Source: an uncultured Oscillospiraceae bacterium | GTDB lineage: Bacteria; Bacillota; Clostridia; Oscillospirales; Oscillospiraceae | NCBI GenBank assembly: GCA_947628185.1 | Contig: CANQYW010000017.1 | Coordinates: forward strand, 1 to 38,199 | DNA: 38,199 bases | Direction: 5' to 3' | Shown here: one piece after another, positions 7,706-14,268 of the stretch | Numbering within the stretch: position 1 is the stretch's first letter | Layout: the number at the start of each line of letters is the position of its first letter | The notes under the pieces: model-generated | What the model was told of the DNA's origin: nothing | Database searches by the model: none | Seen by the model: the letters and a program-made list of their open reading frames with translations, nothing else | Program-made: the position numbers and the translations under genes

Positions 7706-8626
7706 ATGATGTACGACTTACTTATAGCCGGGGGCGGGCCCGCAGGGCTCACCGCCTCCATCTACGCCGCCCGGGCCGGGCTCTCGGCGCTGGTGGCGGA
7801 GATAACCGTCTGCGGGGGACAGATAATAAACTCCCAGAATGTGGAGAACTTCCCCTCCATCCCCTCCATCGAGGGCTGGAGGCTGGCGGACAACTGGCAG
7901 CGTCAGGCCCTGGCCCTGGGGGTGAAGATCGTCACCGCCGGCGTCACGGGGGCGGAGCGGGACGGTGAGAACTTCGTCCTCCGCACCGCCAAGAGGGACT
8001 TCACGGGCCGCAGCCTCATAATAGCCGTGGGCGCGGGCCACAGGAAACTCGATTGCCCCGGCGCGGCGGAGCTGGGGGGCCGGGGCGTCTCCACCTGCGC
8101 CTCCTGTGACGGGGCCTTCTTCCGGGGCCGGGAGGTGGCCGTGGTGGGCGGCGGCAACACCGCCTTTGAGGACGCCCTCTATCTCTCGGGCATCTGTAAA
8201 AAAGTTTACATCGTCCACCGCCGCCGGGAGTTCCGGGCGGAGCGCCGCCTCGTGGAGGCCGCCGCCGGGCGTGAGAACGTGGAATTTTTGACGCCCTGCC
8301 TCCCCCACCGCGTCTTAGCCGGCGAGGACGGCCGCGTAGCGGCCCTGGAGGTCCGGGACACAGAGACCGGCGAGGTGCGGCGTCTCGAAACCCCTGGCAT
8401 ATTCACCGCCATCGGCATGGTGCCCAACACCCAGCCCTTCCGGGGGTTCGTGGCGCTGGACGGCTCCGGCTACATCCCCGCCGGGGAGGACTGCCGCACG
8501 GAGATACCCGGCGTCTTCGCCGCCGGCGACGCCCGGGCAAAGCACCTCCGGCAGCTCGTGACCGCCGCCTCGGACGGCGCCGTCGCGGCCACGGGGGCCA
8601 TAGAGTACCTGAGTTCCCGGAGGTGA
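7706..8626 (+). CDS. trxB: Thioredoxin-disulfide reductase family flavoprotein
   Basis: A 306-residue FAD/NAD(P)H disulfide reductase of the TrxB family. FAD-binding GGGPAG is at residues 9-14, the redox-active Cys pair is CASC (131-134), the NADPH domain has GGGNTA (148-153) and HRRREFRAE, and the second FAD site is VFAAGDAR near the C-terminus. TrxB uses NADPH to reduce thioredoxin. HRRREFRA supports NADPH rather than NADH. No thioredoxin is adjacent, so a ferredoxin-dependent or alternative partner is possible. Two ATG codons are in tandem; the ribosome site AAAGGGG is rather distant (about 13 bases). It is followed after 4 bases by dut. Confidence 0.9.
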   Translation: MMYDLLIAGGGPAGLTASIYAARAGLSALVAEITVCGGQIINSQNVENFPSIPSIEGWRLADNWQRQALALGVKIVTAGVTGAERDGENFVLRTAKRDFTGRSLIIAVGAGHRKLDCPGAAELGGRGVSTCASCDGAFFRGREVAVVGGGNTAFEDALYLSGICKKVYIVHRRREFRAERRLVEAAAGRENVEFLTPCLPHRVLAGEDGRVAALEVRDTETGEVRRLETPGIFTAIGMVPNTQPFRGFVALDGSGYIPAGEDCRTEIPGVFAAGDARAKHLRQLVTAASDGAVAATGAIEYLSSRR

Positions 8627-8630
8627 CGAG

Positions 8631-9074
8631 ATGGAGAGAGTGACGGTAAAGGTGAAGAAACTTGACCCCCGGGCCCAGCTCCCCGCAAGGGGTTCTGACC
8701 TCGCGGCGGGGGCGGACCTCCGGGCCTGCATGGACGGGGATGTCACCATCGGCCCCGGCGAGACGGTCTTCATCCACACGGGCATCGCCGCCGAGATACC
8801 CCCCGGCTACGCGGGGCTGGTCTTCGCCCGCAGCGGCCTTGCCTCGAAGTCCGGCCTCGCCCCGGCCAACAAGGTGGGGGTCGTGGACTCCGACTACCGG
8901 GGCGAGTTCATGGTGGCGCTCCACAACCACTCCCGCGAGGCGGTGACGGTGCAGCCGGGCCAGCGCGTGGCGCAGCTCGTCATCGTCCCCGTGGCGGTGA
9001 GCGACTTCGTGGAGGTCCAGGAGCTCACGGAGACCCAGCGCGGCTCCGGCGGTTTCGGATCGACGGGGAAATAG
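8631..9074 (+). CDS. dut: Deoxyuridine 5'-triphosphate nucleotidohydrolase (dUTPase)
   Basis: A 147-residue trimeric dUTPase, which converts dUTP to dUMP and PPi and keeps uracil out of DNA. All five motifs are in order: AGADLRA, ARSGLASKSGL, GVVDSDYRGEF with the catalytic Asp, QRVAQLVIVP and the C-terminal P-loop-like RGSGGFGSTG. Start ATG with GGAGGTGACG upstream, 4 bases after the trxB-like stop, so it is the second gene of that operon. The length is normal for the family. Confidence 0.96.
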   Translation: MERVTVKVKKLDPRAQLPARGSDLAAGADLRACMDGDVTIGPGETVFIHTGIAAEIPPGYAGLVFARSGLASKSGLAPANKVGVVDSDYRGEFMVALHNHSREAVTVQPGQRVAQLVIVPVAVSDFVEVQELTETQRGSGGFGSTGK

Positions 9075-9082
9075 GCATACAT

Positions 9083-9110
9083 AAAGGCGTTGCGGTCACG
9101 CAGCGCCTTT
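9083..9110 (+). terminator. Hairpin terminator after dut
   Basis: AAAGGCG-T-TGCG, loop GTCA, CGCA-G-CGCCTTT: a 12-bp stem with one wobble pair directly after dut. There is only a short T-rich tail (TTTAGTGTTGGTT). It also ends close to the convergent DUF4143 gene. Confidence 0.6.
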
Positions 9111-9123
9111 AGTGTTGGTTAAA

Positions 9124-10488
9124 TTATATCAGTGATGTCATATAGACCGGGAGGTAGATATTATCCTGGTCCTCTGCGTAGTCCTTCGTGTAGACCACGT
9201 ATTTATTCAAGATGCGGCCCGAGAACTTCTCGCCGAATGCGTCGAGGGAGGCGTGGGCCCTGTAGCCGGAGGACTTTACCTCCAGGGGGCAGATCTTGTT
9301 CCTCCTCGCCACGATGAAATCTACCTCATAATTGTGCCGCGACGCCTCCGTGGGGAAGGTGTAGTAAAATAGCTCGTTCCCGCTGGCGGCCAACTGCTGG
9401 GCGACGACGTTCTCGTAGAGGTAGCCGAGGTTTGCGGAGAGCTTGTCGTTCAGCAGTTTTTCGTAGAGCTCGTTCTCGGTGAAATCCCGGTCCTTGAACA
9501 TGAGAGTTGTGAATAGGCCGGTGTCGCAGAGATAGAGCTTGAATCTCGCGAGGTCCTTGTTGGCGGAGAGTCCGGCGTTGGGGTCGTTGACGTGGTAGGC
9601 CGCGAGGACTGTCCGGGAGTCGGTGAGCTCCGCGATGAGCTCCAATAGGTCCCCTGCCCTGGCGTTTTCCAGAACGCCGGACACCTGGTACCGGGAGGCG
9701 TTCTTGTTTAGCTGGGCGGGGACGGCGTCAAAGAGGAGCGTGGCCCGGCCCGTGGGGTCTATCTTTTTGAAGTCAGCCTCGTAGAGGCTGAGGATGTCCC
9801 GCTTTATGAGGTCCACTTTGCGGAAATTGTTGGTGGAGATGAACTCGCTGACCGCCTGCGGCATACCGCCCACGAGCATATAGAGTCTGAAATCCCTCAT
9901 CAGCTTTCTGTTCACCTGCTGACCTACGCCCATCCCCGCCTCAAAACACCGGCGTATCAGGGGGAAACTGACCCTGTCCCCCACCGCCCAGAGAAATTCC
10001 TCAAAATCCATGGGGTACATGCTGACCCTGCGCTCCTCGCTGGGGATCAGTATGTCCTTCACGTTCATCCTTATGGATATGAGCGAGCCCGTCTCGATGT
10101 AATCGTACCGGTGGTCCTTCACCAGTTGTTTGACGGCCTGGCGCGCCATCGGGCAGAGCTGCACCTCGTCAAAGATGATGAGGGACCTCCTCTCCACGAG
10201 ATCCACCCTGAACTGTAGCTGGAGCTGGAGAAAGAGGTAGTTCAAATCGGAGACGTCCTCAAATAGCTCCCGCACGGACCTGGAAGCGGCGGCAAAATCT
10301 ATGAGGATGTAACTCTCGTACTCATTTTTCGCGAACTCCTCCACGATGGTGGACTTCCCTATCCGGCGCGCCCCCTCCACGAGCAGCGCGGAACGGCCGT
10401 CGGACTCCCGTTTCCACTCCAGGAGCTTATCGTAAATTTTCCGTTTAAAGATCACGCGCCCCGCCCCCGCATTTTTTATTTTCGGCAT
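9124..10488 (-). CDS. AAA+ ATP-binding protein with DUF4143 C-terminal domain
   Basis: A 454-residue protein of the AAA_14/DUF4143 type. The N-terminal ATPase has Walker A GARRIGKS (39-46), Walker B SLIIFDEV (Asp107, Glu108) and a sensor segment IETGSLISIR. The C-terminal DUF4143 region ends in a restriction-endonuclease-like pattern, YEVDFIVARRNKICPLEVKS (Asp, then Glu-x-Lys). These proteins are abundant in anaerobes, often as isolated accessory genes; the cellular role is not established. An in-frame TTG at 10530 would extend the frame upstream, but a near-perfect promoter (-10 at 10519-10524) lies inside that extension, so the ATG at 10488 is the right start. It stands alone and is convergent with dut. 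Confidence 0.88.
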   Translation of the reverse strand: MPKIKNAGAGRVIFKRKIYDKLLEWKRESDGRSALLVEGARRIGKSTIVEEFAKNEYESYILIDFAAASRSVRELFEDVSDLNYLFLQLQLQFRVDLVERRSLIIFDEVQLCPMARQAVKQLVKDHRYDYIETGSLISIRMNVKDILIPSEERRVSMYPMDFEEFLWAVGDRVSFPLIRRCFEAGMGVGQQVNRKLMRDFRLYMLVGGMPQAVSEFISTNNFRKVDLIKRDILSLYEADFKKIDPTGRATLLFDAVPAQLNKNASRYQVSGVLENARAGDLLELIAELTDSRTVLAAYHVNDPNAGLSANKDLARFKLYLCDTGLFTTLMFKDRDFTENELYEKLLNDKLSANLGYLYENVVAQQLAASGNELFYYTFPTEASRHNYEVDFIVARRNKICPLEVKSSGYRAHASLDAFGEKFSGRILNKYVVYTKDYAEDQDNIYLPVYMTSLI

Positions 10489-10491
10489 TTC

Positions 10492-10537
10492 CCGCAAAAT
10501 CGCATTTTTTATATGCTGATTATACCGCAAAATCGCA
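10492..10537 (-). promoter_or_regulatory. 13-bp direct repeats flanking the DUF4143 -10 box
   Basis: CCGCAAAATCGCA (top strand) occurs at 10492-10504 and 10525-10537, start-to-start 33 bases, about three helical turns. One copy lies between the -35 and -10 boxes and the other between the start site and the start codon. This spacing suits a dimeric repressor, possibly autoregulation. Confidence 0.5.
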
Positions 10538-10546
10538 AATTGTCAA
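10519..10546 (-). promoter_or_regulatory. Strong promoter for the DUF4143 gene
   Basis: On the minus strand a consensus TTGACA (10541-10546), 16 bases, consensus TATAAT (10519-10524). The expected start site is about 23 bases ahead of the ATG at 10488. Confidence 0.8.
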
Positions 10547-10551
10547 GGGGA

Positions 10552-10604
10552 TGGAAGTGGGGGCATGATAATTTGTTGCAGTCTTGTCCCCGGGGGTGTA
10601 TAAT
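10552..10604 (+). repeat. Diverged direct repeat, copy A (carries a promoter)
   Basis: Shares an ungapped or nearly ungapped match with 11276-11327: TGGAAGTG, GATAATTTGTTG, TTGTCCC and GTGTAT(A/G)AT in the same order. It contains TTGCAG (10576-10581), 17 bases, TATAAT (10599-10604), pointing at the truncated ASCH gene. Confidence 0.6.
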
Positions 10605-10686
10605 CAGGTTGAGGAAGGATATGGTTCCGGGCGAGGCGCCCAACACCGAGACGATCACCGCGGGAAAAGGTGTCGATAAAGCTGCT

Positions 10687-10935
10687 ATGAAAAGATTTGC
10701 ATACCTCAATCTCAATTATCCTTTAGGCTGTTTTGTTGCAAAAGCCACCATAACGGACTGCGTTGAGGTGAACGATGAGATGAGGGAAGTTCTCAGAAAG
10801 AAAGATTTTGCAATTTATGAAGGTACAACAGAAAATAATAGCTGGCATGGATACGGATTTAAGATTGAAAATGTAGAAAAAATGGTCCCAATTTTGGCAA
10901 ATGGTAAATTGGGCTTGTGGGAATACGAAGTTTAA
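10687..10935 (+). pseudogene. ASCH-domain protein fragment (N-terminus missing)
   Basis: The 82-residue frame reads like the C-terminal half of an ASCH domain: PLGCFVAKATITDCVEV, then SWHGYGFKIENVEKMVPI and the hallmark end KGKLGLW-type NGKLGLWEYEV. ASCH domains bind RNA or modified bases. Full members have about 50-60 more residues with the MKAISIxQPWA-type start, which is absent. Upstream codons (10610-10686) show no such similarity. The frame is AT-richer than the core genes. It is most likely the remnant of a gene cut by recombination at repeat copy A, although a short product could be made. Confidence 0.6.
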
Positions 10936-11093
10936 AAATATCTCGTTCGCCGGAGAGATAATGAGGACGGCAAATCAGGATCTTGTAGGTGCTTAAAATG
11001 GATAATTGTGATTGGTGTAACTTATCTGAAGAGGACAAGGTGAAAGAAAAATTGCGGGGAGTTACGCGGCAAAACCGCCCGATTTTAAGAAAA

Positions 11094-11126
11094 CAGGGAC
11101 AGGCTTTCACCCGTCCCCGTCTTTTT
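11094..11126 (+). terminator. Intrinsic terminator in the accessory island
   Basis: GGGACAGG, loop CTTTCA, CCCGTCCC with one A-C mismatch, then CGTCTTTTT. It lies about 160 bases after the ASCH remnant. The stretch 10936-11093 contains only a doubtful 50-codon frame from 10998. Confidence 0.6.
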
Positions 11127-11214
11127 CAGTTGCGCCAATCGCTTGCGGGCGAGGCCGACACACGACCCTTACCTAGATAATGGCGCTTGCGCAAGACTTA
11201 CTGTTGGCACTACT

Positions 11215-11243
11215 ATAATATCATATGCGGCAAAGGCTGTCAA
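11215..11243 (-). promoter_or_regulatory. Orphan minus-strand promoter
   Basis: On the minus strand TTGACA (11238-11243), 17 bases, TATTAT (11215-11220). No gene follows on that strand. It sits at the same relative place, upstream of repeat copy B, as the DUF4143 promoter does relative to copy A, so it may be the remnant of a second such gene. Confidence 0.5.
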
Positions 11244-11269
11244 TACACCGCAAATCAAATTTTGTAGGA

Positions 11270-11286
11270 CCGCACTGGAAGTGCGG
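11270..11286. repeat. Perfect inverted repeat
   Basis: CCGCACT-GGA-AGTGCGG, 7-bp arms, at the left edge of repeat copy B between two divergent promoters. Operator or hairpin. Confidence 0.45.
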
Positions 11287-11327
11287 CAAGATAATTTGTT
11301 GTAACTTTGTCCCAGAGAGTGTATGAT
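11276..11327 (+). repeat. Diverged direct repeat, copy B (carries a promoter)
   Basis: Partner of 10552-10604. It contains TTGTAA (11299-11304), 17 bases, TATGAT (11322-11327), which probably transcribes the HTH-TPR gene with a leader of about 260 bases. That leader (11330-11580) has no recognisable gene. Confidence 0.6.
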
Positions 11328-11592
11328 GTTGCGAAAGCGCCGGGGCCGGTCTTTGACGCCACGGCATATCCCGCACCGTCCTCTTAGCTCCGTGGCGAGG
11401 GCCACGGCGGCGGCAAAGAGCGACATTCGTCGTCGCAGAGACGGCGATTCTTACCGTGAAGAAAGTTTTACAACTATATGGCACATCTCATTTTTTAAGA
11501 GTTCTCTCAACAACTGCGATGTAGACATTTCTCTTTGCCCAGTGTATTATAAATGCAAGCTCTGCAATACACGTCCGCAAAGGAGTAAGCAA

Positions 11593-12531
11593 ATGGATCA
11601 TATTTTTATAGACAATCTGCGCCGCCTGCGTGCTGACAAAAAGCTGACGCAAGAGCAAGCAGCCCTACGGCTGGGTGTAAGCGCACAATCTGTTTCCCGG
11701 TGGGAGTGCGGCAAAACAATGCCTGATATCATGCTGCTTCCAGAATTGGCACGACTCTATGGCGTAACCGTTGACGATCTCTTTCGGCAGCGGCCTTCCG
11801 CCTATGACAATTATGCGCAACGGTTAACTGCCATGTTCTCGGAAAGCCAGAACCCAGACGATTTTGCTACAGCTGTTTCTGAGTTTGAAAAGCTCCGTCA
11901 TTCCGGCAGCGAAACACCGAATGATCTTCGCATGGAGGGCATTCTACACCAGTACATGGCTATTCATTGCATTCTCCGGGCCGTGACGCTATTTGACGAG
12001 AGCATCGAACATGCACGCCGTCTCAGTGATAGTGTAACGCTCTGGAAAGCTCGCCGGCAAAAGGCATATTTCCTTGGCAGAATTGGCCGTGGTGACGAAA
12101 CAATACGCGAACAACTGGACGCTATTGAAACAGGTACAGCAAATTCACAAGAATGGATATTGTTAGTTGCTGCATATCTCTACAATAATGACGCTCAGTC
12201 GGCTTATGACTGGTTTTTACAAGCTGCACAGCACTTCCCTGAGGAGGCGATGCTTTTCGTTTTCGGCGGCGATGCCTGCAGAGAGCTGGGCCGCACAGAG
12301 GAAGCATTTCAACATTGGGATCAGGCTTTGAAACTGGATGGTACACTCAGGGATGCGAAATTATCGAAAGCCGCCTATTATGATGAACTCGGGCTATATA
12401 CCGAAGCTTATGATCTATGGTGTGAGATCATCGAGGATTTAAAAAGCGCTGGTTATGAGTCGGAAATAGCATATCCGCTTGCCCAGGCAGAAAAATGTAA
12501 AGAGAAACTGCACATCCATAGACACTGGTAG
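11593..12531 (+). CDS. XRE-type HTH transcriptional regulator with C-terminal TPR-like repeats
   Basis: A 312-residue protein. The N-terminal Cro/C1 HTH covers about residues 5-60 (LRRLRADKKLTQEQAALRLG, then VSRWECGKTMPDIMLLPELA), followed by YGVTVDDLF. The remainder is helical with TPR-like pairs (for example AMLFVFGGDACRELGRTEEA), as in regulators that sense peptides or protein partners. Start ATG 11593 has AGGAG 7 bases upstream; the open frame extends much further up but has no matching site. Base composition is AT-richer than the flanking core genes, suggesting transfer. The target is unknown; the gene has no obvious operon partner. Confidence 0.85.
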   Translation: MDHIFIDNLRRLRADKKLTQEQAALRLGVSAQSVSRWECGKTMPDIMLLPELARLYGVTVDDLFRQRPSAYDNYAQRLTAMFSESQNPDDFATAVSEFEKLRHSGSETPNDLRMEGILHQYMAIHCILRAVTLFDESIEHARRLSDSVTLWKARRQKAYFLGRIGRGDETIREQLDAIETGTANSQEWILLVAAYLYNNDAQSAYDWFLQAAQHFPEEAMLFVFGGDACRELGRTEEAFQHWDQALKLDGTLRDAKLSKAAYYDELGLYTEAYDLWCEIIEDLKSAGYESEIAYPLAQAEKCKEKLHIHRHW

Positions 12532-12647
12532 TAAAATATCCGAGAGAGAATACCTCTATGCGCAAATTTGCAAAAGCGGCGACAAGGAGGGGTTAAATTA
12601 TATGCCAGGAACGGAGAAGGAAAAACGTTTTGGTTTCAATTCTTCAC

Positions 12648-12676
12648 TTGACATTCCCAGCACCCTTTGATATAAT
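12648..12676 (+). promoter_or_regulatory. Promoter of the antisense RNA at the 12.7 kb type I locus
   Basis: Consensus TTGACA (12648-12653), 17 bases, consensus TATAAT (12671-12676). It faces the 3' end of the minus-strand toxin peptide gene at 12782-12859. Confidence 0.8.
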
Positions 12677-12682
12677 AGGAGC

Positions 12683-12792
12683 AAGAGAGGCGGTCAACCG
12701 GGGTCAGCCGGTTTGGCGGTCAATCCCTAACAAGTTTGTAGCTTGGAGAAATGCCGCTTTCCGCTGGACGTTGGAGGGCGGCTACTTCTTTA
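12683..12792 (+). ncRNA. Predicted antisense RNA (antitoxin) opposite the 12.8 kb toxin
   Basis: About 110 bases from the promoter at 12648-12676 to a hairpin GCCGC...GCGGC followed by TACTTCTTT near 12792. The end overlaps the last codons of the toxin gene on the other strand. The body has its own inverted repeat (GGTCAACCGGGGTCAGCCGG region). The ends are estimates. Confidence 0.65.
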
Positions 12793-12859
12793 GGTTAAGC
12801 CCTAATCTGATAGCCGCAATAACGAGCATAAGTAACGCTATGGTTTCCGTTATACTCAT
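12782..12859 (-). CDS. Holin-like type I toxin peptide (diverged member)
   Basis: A 25-residue peptide: MSITETIALLMLVIAAIRL followed by GLNLKK. It is one hydrophobic helix with a charged C-terminus, the pattern of small membrane toxins of type I systems in Firmicutes (putative holin-like toxins). The ribosome site AGAGGTGAG lies 5 bases ahead of the ATG. It is hidden in a hairpin: CCTCT pairs with AGAGG and flanking GGCC pairs with GGCC. Its promoter is at 12918-12946. The antisense RNA from 12648 converges on its 3' end. It is too short for standard gene calling. It differs in sequence from the array members at 24-37 kb but has the same plan. Confidence 0.75.
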   Translation of the reverse strand: MSITETIALLMLVIAAIRLGLNLKK

Positions 12860-12917
12860 CGGCCTCACCTCTTTCTACTCGTTAGAGGGTTGGCCCCGCT
12901 CTCTCTTGCTTAGTCAT

Positions 12918-12946
12918 ACTATAATGTACATGAGTTAGTATGTCAA
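12918..12946 (-). promoter_or_regulatory. Promoter of the 12.8 kb toxin mRNA
   Basis: On the minus strand TTGACA (12941-12946), 17 bases, TATAGT (12918-12923), about 55 bases ahead of the toxin ATG. Confidence 0.75.
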
Positions 12947-13164
12947 TATATTTTCGCAAAGATTTTAGATTTTTGTCACTCTATGGGGTTTCCAATGTAG
13001 AGGTTTTCAATGTGCTGGGGCTCGCGTCCCAGCTCATTTTTTCACGGGCTGTTTGGGGTATTTTTAGGGGTAAAATTTCTATGTTGACCCCTGCGTTGAC
13101 GACGAACCGCTACAGCCTTGAACGTAAAAAAGGCCGGCTATATGGGCGTCCTCATTTCCCCTTT

Positions 13165-13240
13165 GGGCAAAAAAAGAGGCGCCCCCCACCGAAAATAGCG
13201 GAGGTTCGCCTCATGTTGAAAAGGGCTTAATACCTTAAGC
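13165..13240 (-). ncRNA. Predicted small RNA with its own promoter and terminator
   Basis: A consensus promoter at 13247-13275 precedes about 76 bases containing a small hairpin (GCTTAA-GGTA-TTAAGC) and a strong terminator: GAGGCG...CGCCTC with an inner CCTCC/GGGGG pairing, then seven T. No open frame of interest exists on this strand. It resembles the antitoxin RNAs in layout, but I see no toxin peptide on the opposite strand. It could be an orphan antitoxin or a regulator from a phage remnant. Confidence 0.7.
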
Positions 13241-13246
13241 ATCTGT

Positions 13247-13275
13247 ATTATACGAAATGAGTGGCAAAATGTCAA
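13247..13275 (-). promoter_or_regulatory. Promoter of the small RNA
   Basis: On the minus strand TTGACA (13270-13275), 17 bases, TATAAT (13247-13252). Confidence 0.8.
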
Positions 13276-13294
13276 GCAAAAAGAAGGTGATCCT

Positions 13295-13457
13295 ATGGCA
13301 GATCACCCCAATTTTGAAAAGTCGTGCGGTTACGGCGACGTTACCGGCACTTTAGGGGCGAATTGCCGTCACCAATAGCTTTTGGGAATATGACGTCCCT
13401 ATACCTTGGGCGGCGGATTTTATCTTGACTCTATTTTTCCGATGTGGTAAAGCGTAG
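13295..13457 (+). pseudogene. Phage minor capsid protein fragment
   Basis: The frame from ATG 13295 reads HPNFEKSCGYGDVTGTLGAN then CRH, and then stops. After a small frame shift the reading continues as SFWEYDVPIPW. The EKxCGYG...GxxCGxNCRHSF-type segment is the conserved C-terminal zinc/Cys region of phage minor capsid protein 2 (from memory of the family). Only this fragment remains, interrupted by a frameshift, with an AAGAAGGTGAT ribosome-like site before the ATG. I read it as a prophage remnant next to the tRNA-Ser genes. The rest of 12950-13290 on the plus strand shows no gene. Confidence 0.5.
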
Positions 13458-13492
13458 GGGCGAGTGGCAGGTCTTACCGCTCACTTGCTTGG

Positions 13493-13630
13493 TTAGATAG
13501 CCGCGACCTTGACTGGGGGGCGGCTATCTTCTTTTATTTGCCAGGGCTTTTCCGTGCCCGTGACATACTCAACACATTCAAGAGCCTTGTCCGTTGTGTA
13601 CCCTCGGGCCTTTAACCAGTCAAAAATGCG
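13493..13630 (-). pseudogene. In-frame continuation after the stop of the HTH fragment
   Basis: Directly after the TGA of the HTH fragment, the same frame stays open for 45 codons: FDWLKARGYTTDKALECVEY, then VTGTEKPWQIKED. It reads like real protein but has no start codon. Either the TGA interrupts a once-longer protein, or this is a downstream phage gene that lost its start. Confidence 0.4.
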
Positions 13631-13864
13631 TCAAACGCTTTCTCCAGTGTCGTTAAGAGTGAAGGATATATTCAGTGTGCAATCCAGGGCTTTAGCGATA
13701 CTCAGTAAATCCTTCTCCGAAAAATTATCACGTCTCATTTTGTTGTTAAAGCTTTGCGGGCTGACGCCAAGCAAGGCGGCCTTTTTTCTCTGCGTTGGTT
13801 TCGTGTGTAAATCGTGTGCAAAAACGGCCATTTTCCCCGCCAGCACACTCAGATAAAATGTCAC
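13631..13864 (-). CDS. Short XRE-family HTH protein, phage-type, probably truncated
   Basis: Up to 77 residues (GTG at 13864; an ATG lies at 13831). The centre reads AALLGVSPQSFNNKMRRDNF, then SEKDLLSIAKALDCTLNISF and ends LNDTGESV. This is the recognition half of small Cro/C1-type repressors common in prophages, whose usual first helix (MTxxELIxxLRxKRGxTQxxLA) is missing or unrecognisable here. No clear ribosome site. Likely a decayed phage regulator. Confidence 0.5.
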   Translation of the reverse strand: MTFYLSVLAGKMAVFAHDLHTKPTQRKKAALLGVSPQSFNNKMRRDNFSEKDLLSIAKALDCTLNISFTLNDTGESV

Positions 13865-13992
13865 GTGCCGACCTATTAAGGTTCCACGTCGTCACGAAAC
13901 TTTCCGATAATGCAAAAAGAGCTTGGAGTTGCCCCCCAGCTTATTTCTACACAAAAAGTAACGAAAAACGGCAGGAATCCCCGTCCCGAGTA

Positions 13993-14118
13993 ACAAAACG
14001 CGAGCCGCTTTGCGGGCTCGTGTTTTGTGGAGGAGGAGCGAAACGGGCGAGTGAGTCAAAGGGCAGGCGCCAAAAGCGTCTGCCCTTTGAGGAATTATCG
14101 CCGTTTCCGCGACGACGA
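13993..14118 (-). mobile_element. Palindromic three-stem element, copy 1
   Basis: In minus orientation it begins TCGTCGTCGCGG one base after the CCA end of the tRNA-Ser and has three stems. The outer arm is AAACGG/CCGTTT, the middle hairpin GGGCAGACGC/GGCGCCTGCCC and the last hairpin AACACGAGCC/GGCTCGCGTT. TCCTCCTCC lies between stems 1/2 and 3. The same constant boxes occur in the copies at 29313, 36059, 36856 and 37252 while the stems differ. No coding capacity. Confidence 0.65.
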
Positions 14119-14210
14119 TGGCGCGGAAGGAGGGATTTGAACCCTCGCACGCGGTTTAGACGTCTACTCCCTTAGCAGGGGAGCCCCTTCGGCCACTTGG
14201 GTACTTCCGC
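14119..14210 (-). tRNA. tRNA-Ser(GCT)
   Basis: A 92-base class II tRNA. The acceptor stem GCGGAAG pairs with CTTCCGC, discriminator G, and CCA is encoded (14119-14121). The anticodon GCT is in the loop context CTGCTAA, with a long variable arm and T-arm GAGGGTTCAAATCCCTC. It reads AGC/AGU codons. It follows tRNA-Ser(TGA) by about 58 bases and probably shares its transcript. The palindromic element starts right at its 3' end. Confidence 0.95.
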
Positions 14211-14268
14211 ATTTCGTTATTCTATTGTCCACTCTCTCCCCCACAAATCCCCGACCCTCGGAGGCTTG

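Noticed and set aside
10998-11180. Small plus-strand frame starting MDNCDWCNLSEEDKVKEK
   Set aside because: It runs through the intrinsic terminator at 11094-11126 and matches no family I know; could be a decayed gene, but I cannot support it.
11323-11592. N-terminal extension of the HTH-TPR protein to 402 residues
   Set aside because: Arg-rich non-protein-like sequence containing the promoter region; the ATG at 11593 has the ribosome site and begins exactly at the HTH.
12940-13230. Plus-strand open frame rich in Arg/Lys/Pro near 13080-13230
   Set aside because: It is antisense to the small RNA and its terminator, without a ribosome site; composition is not protein-like.
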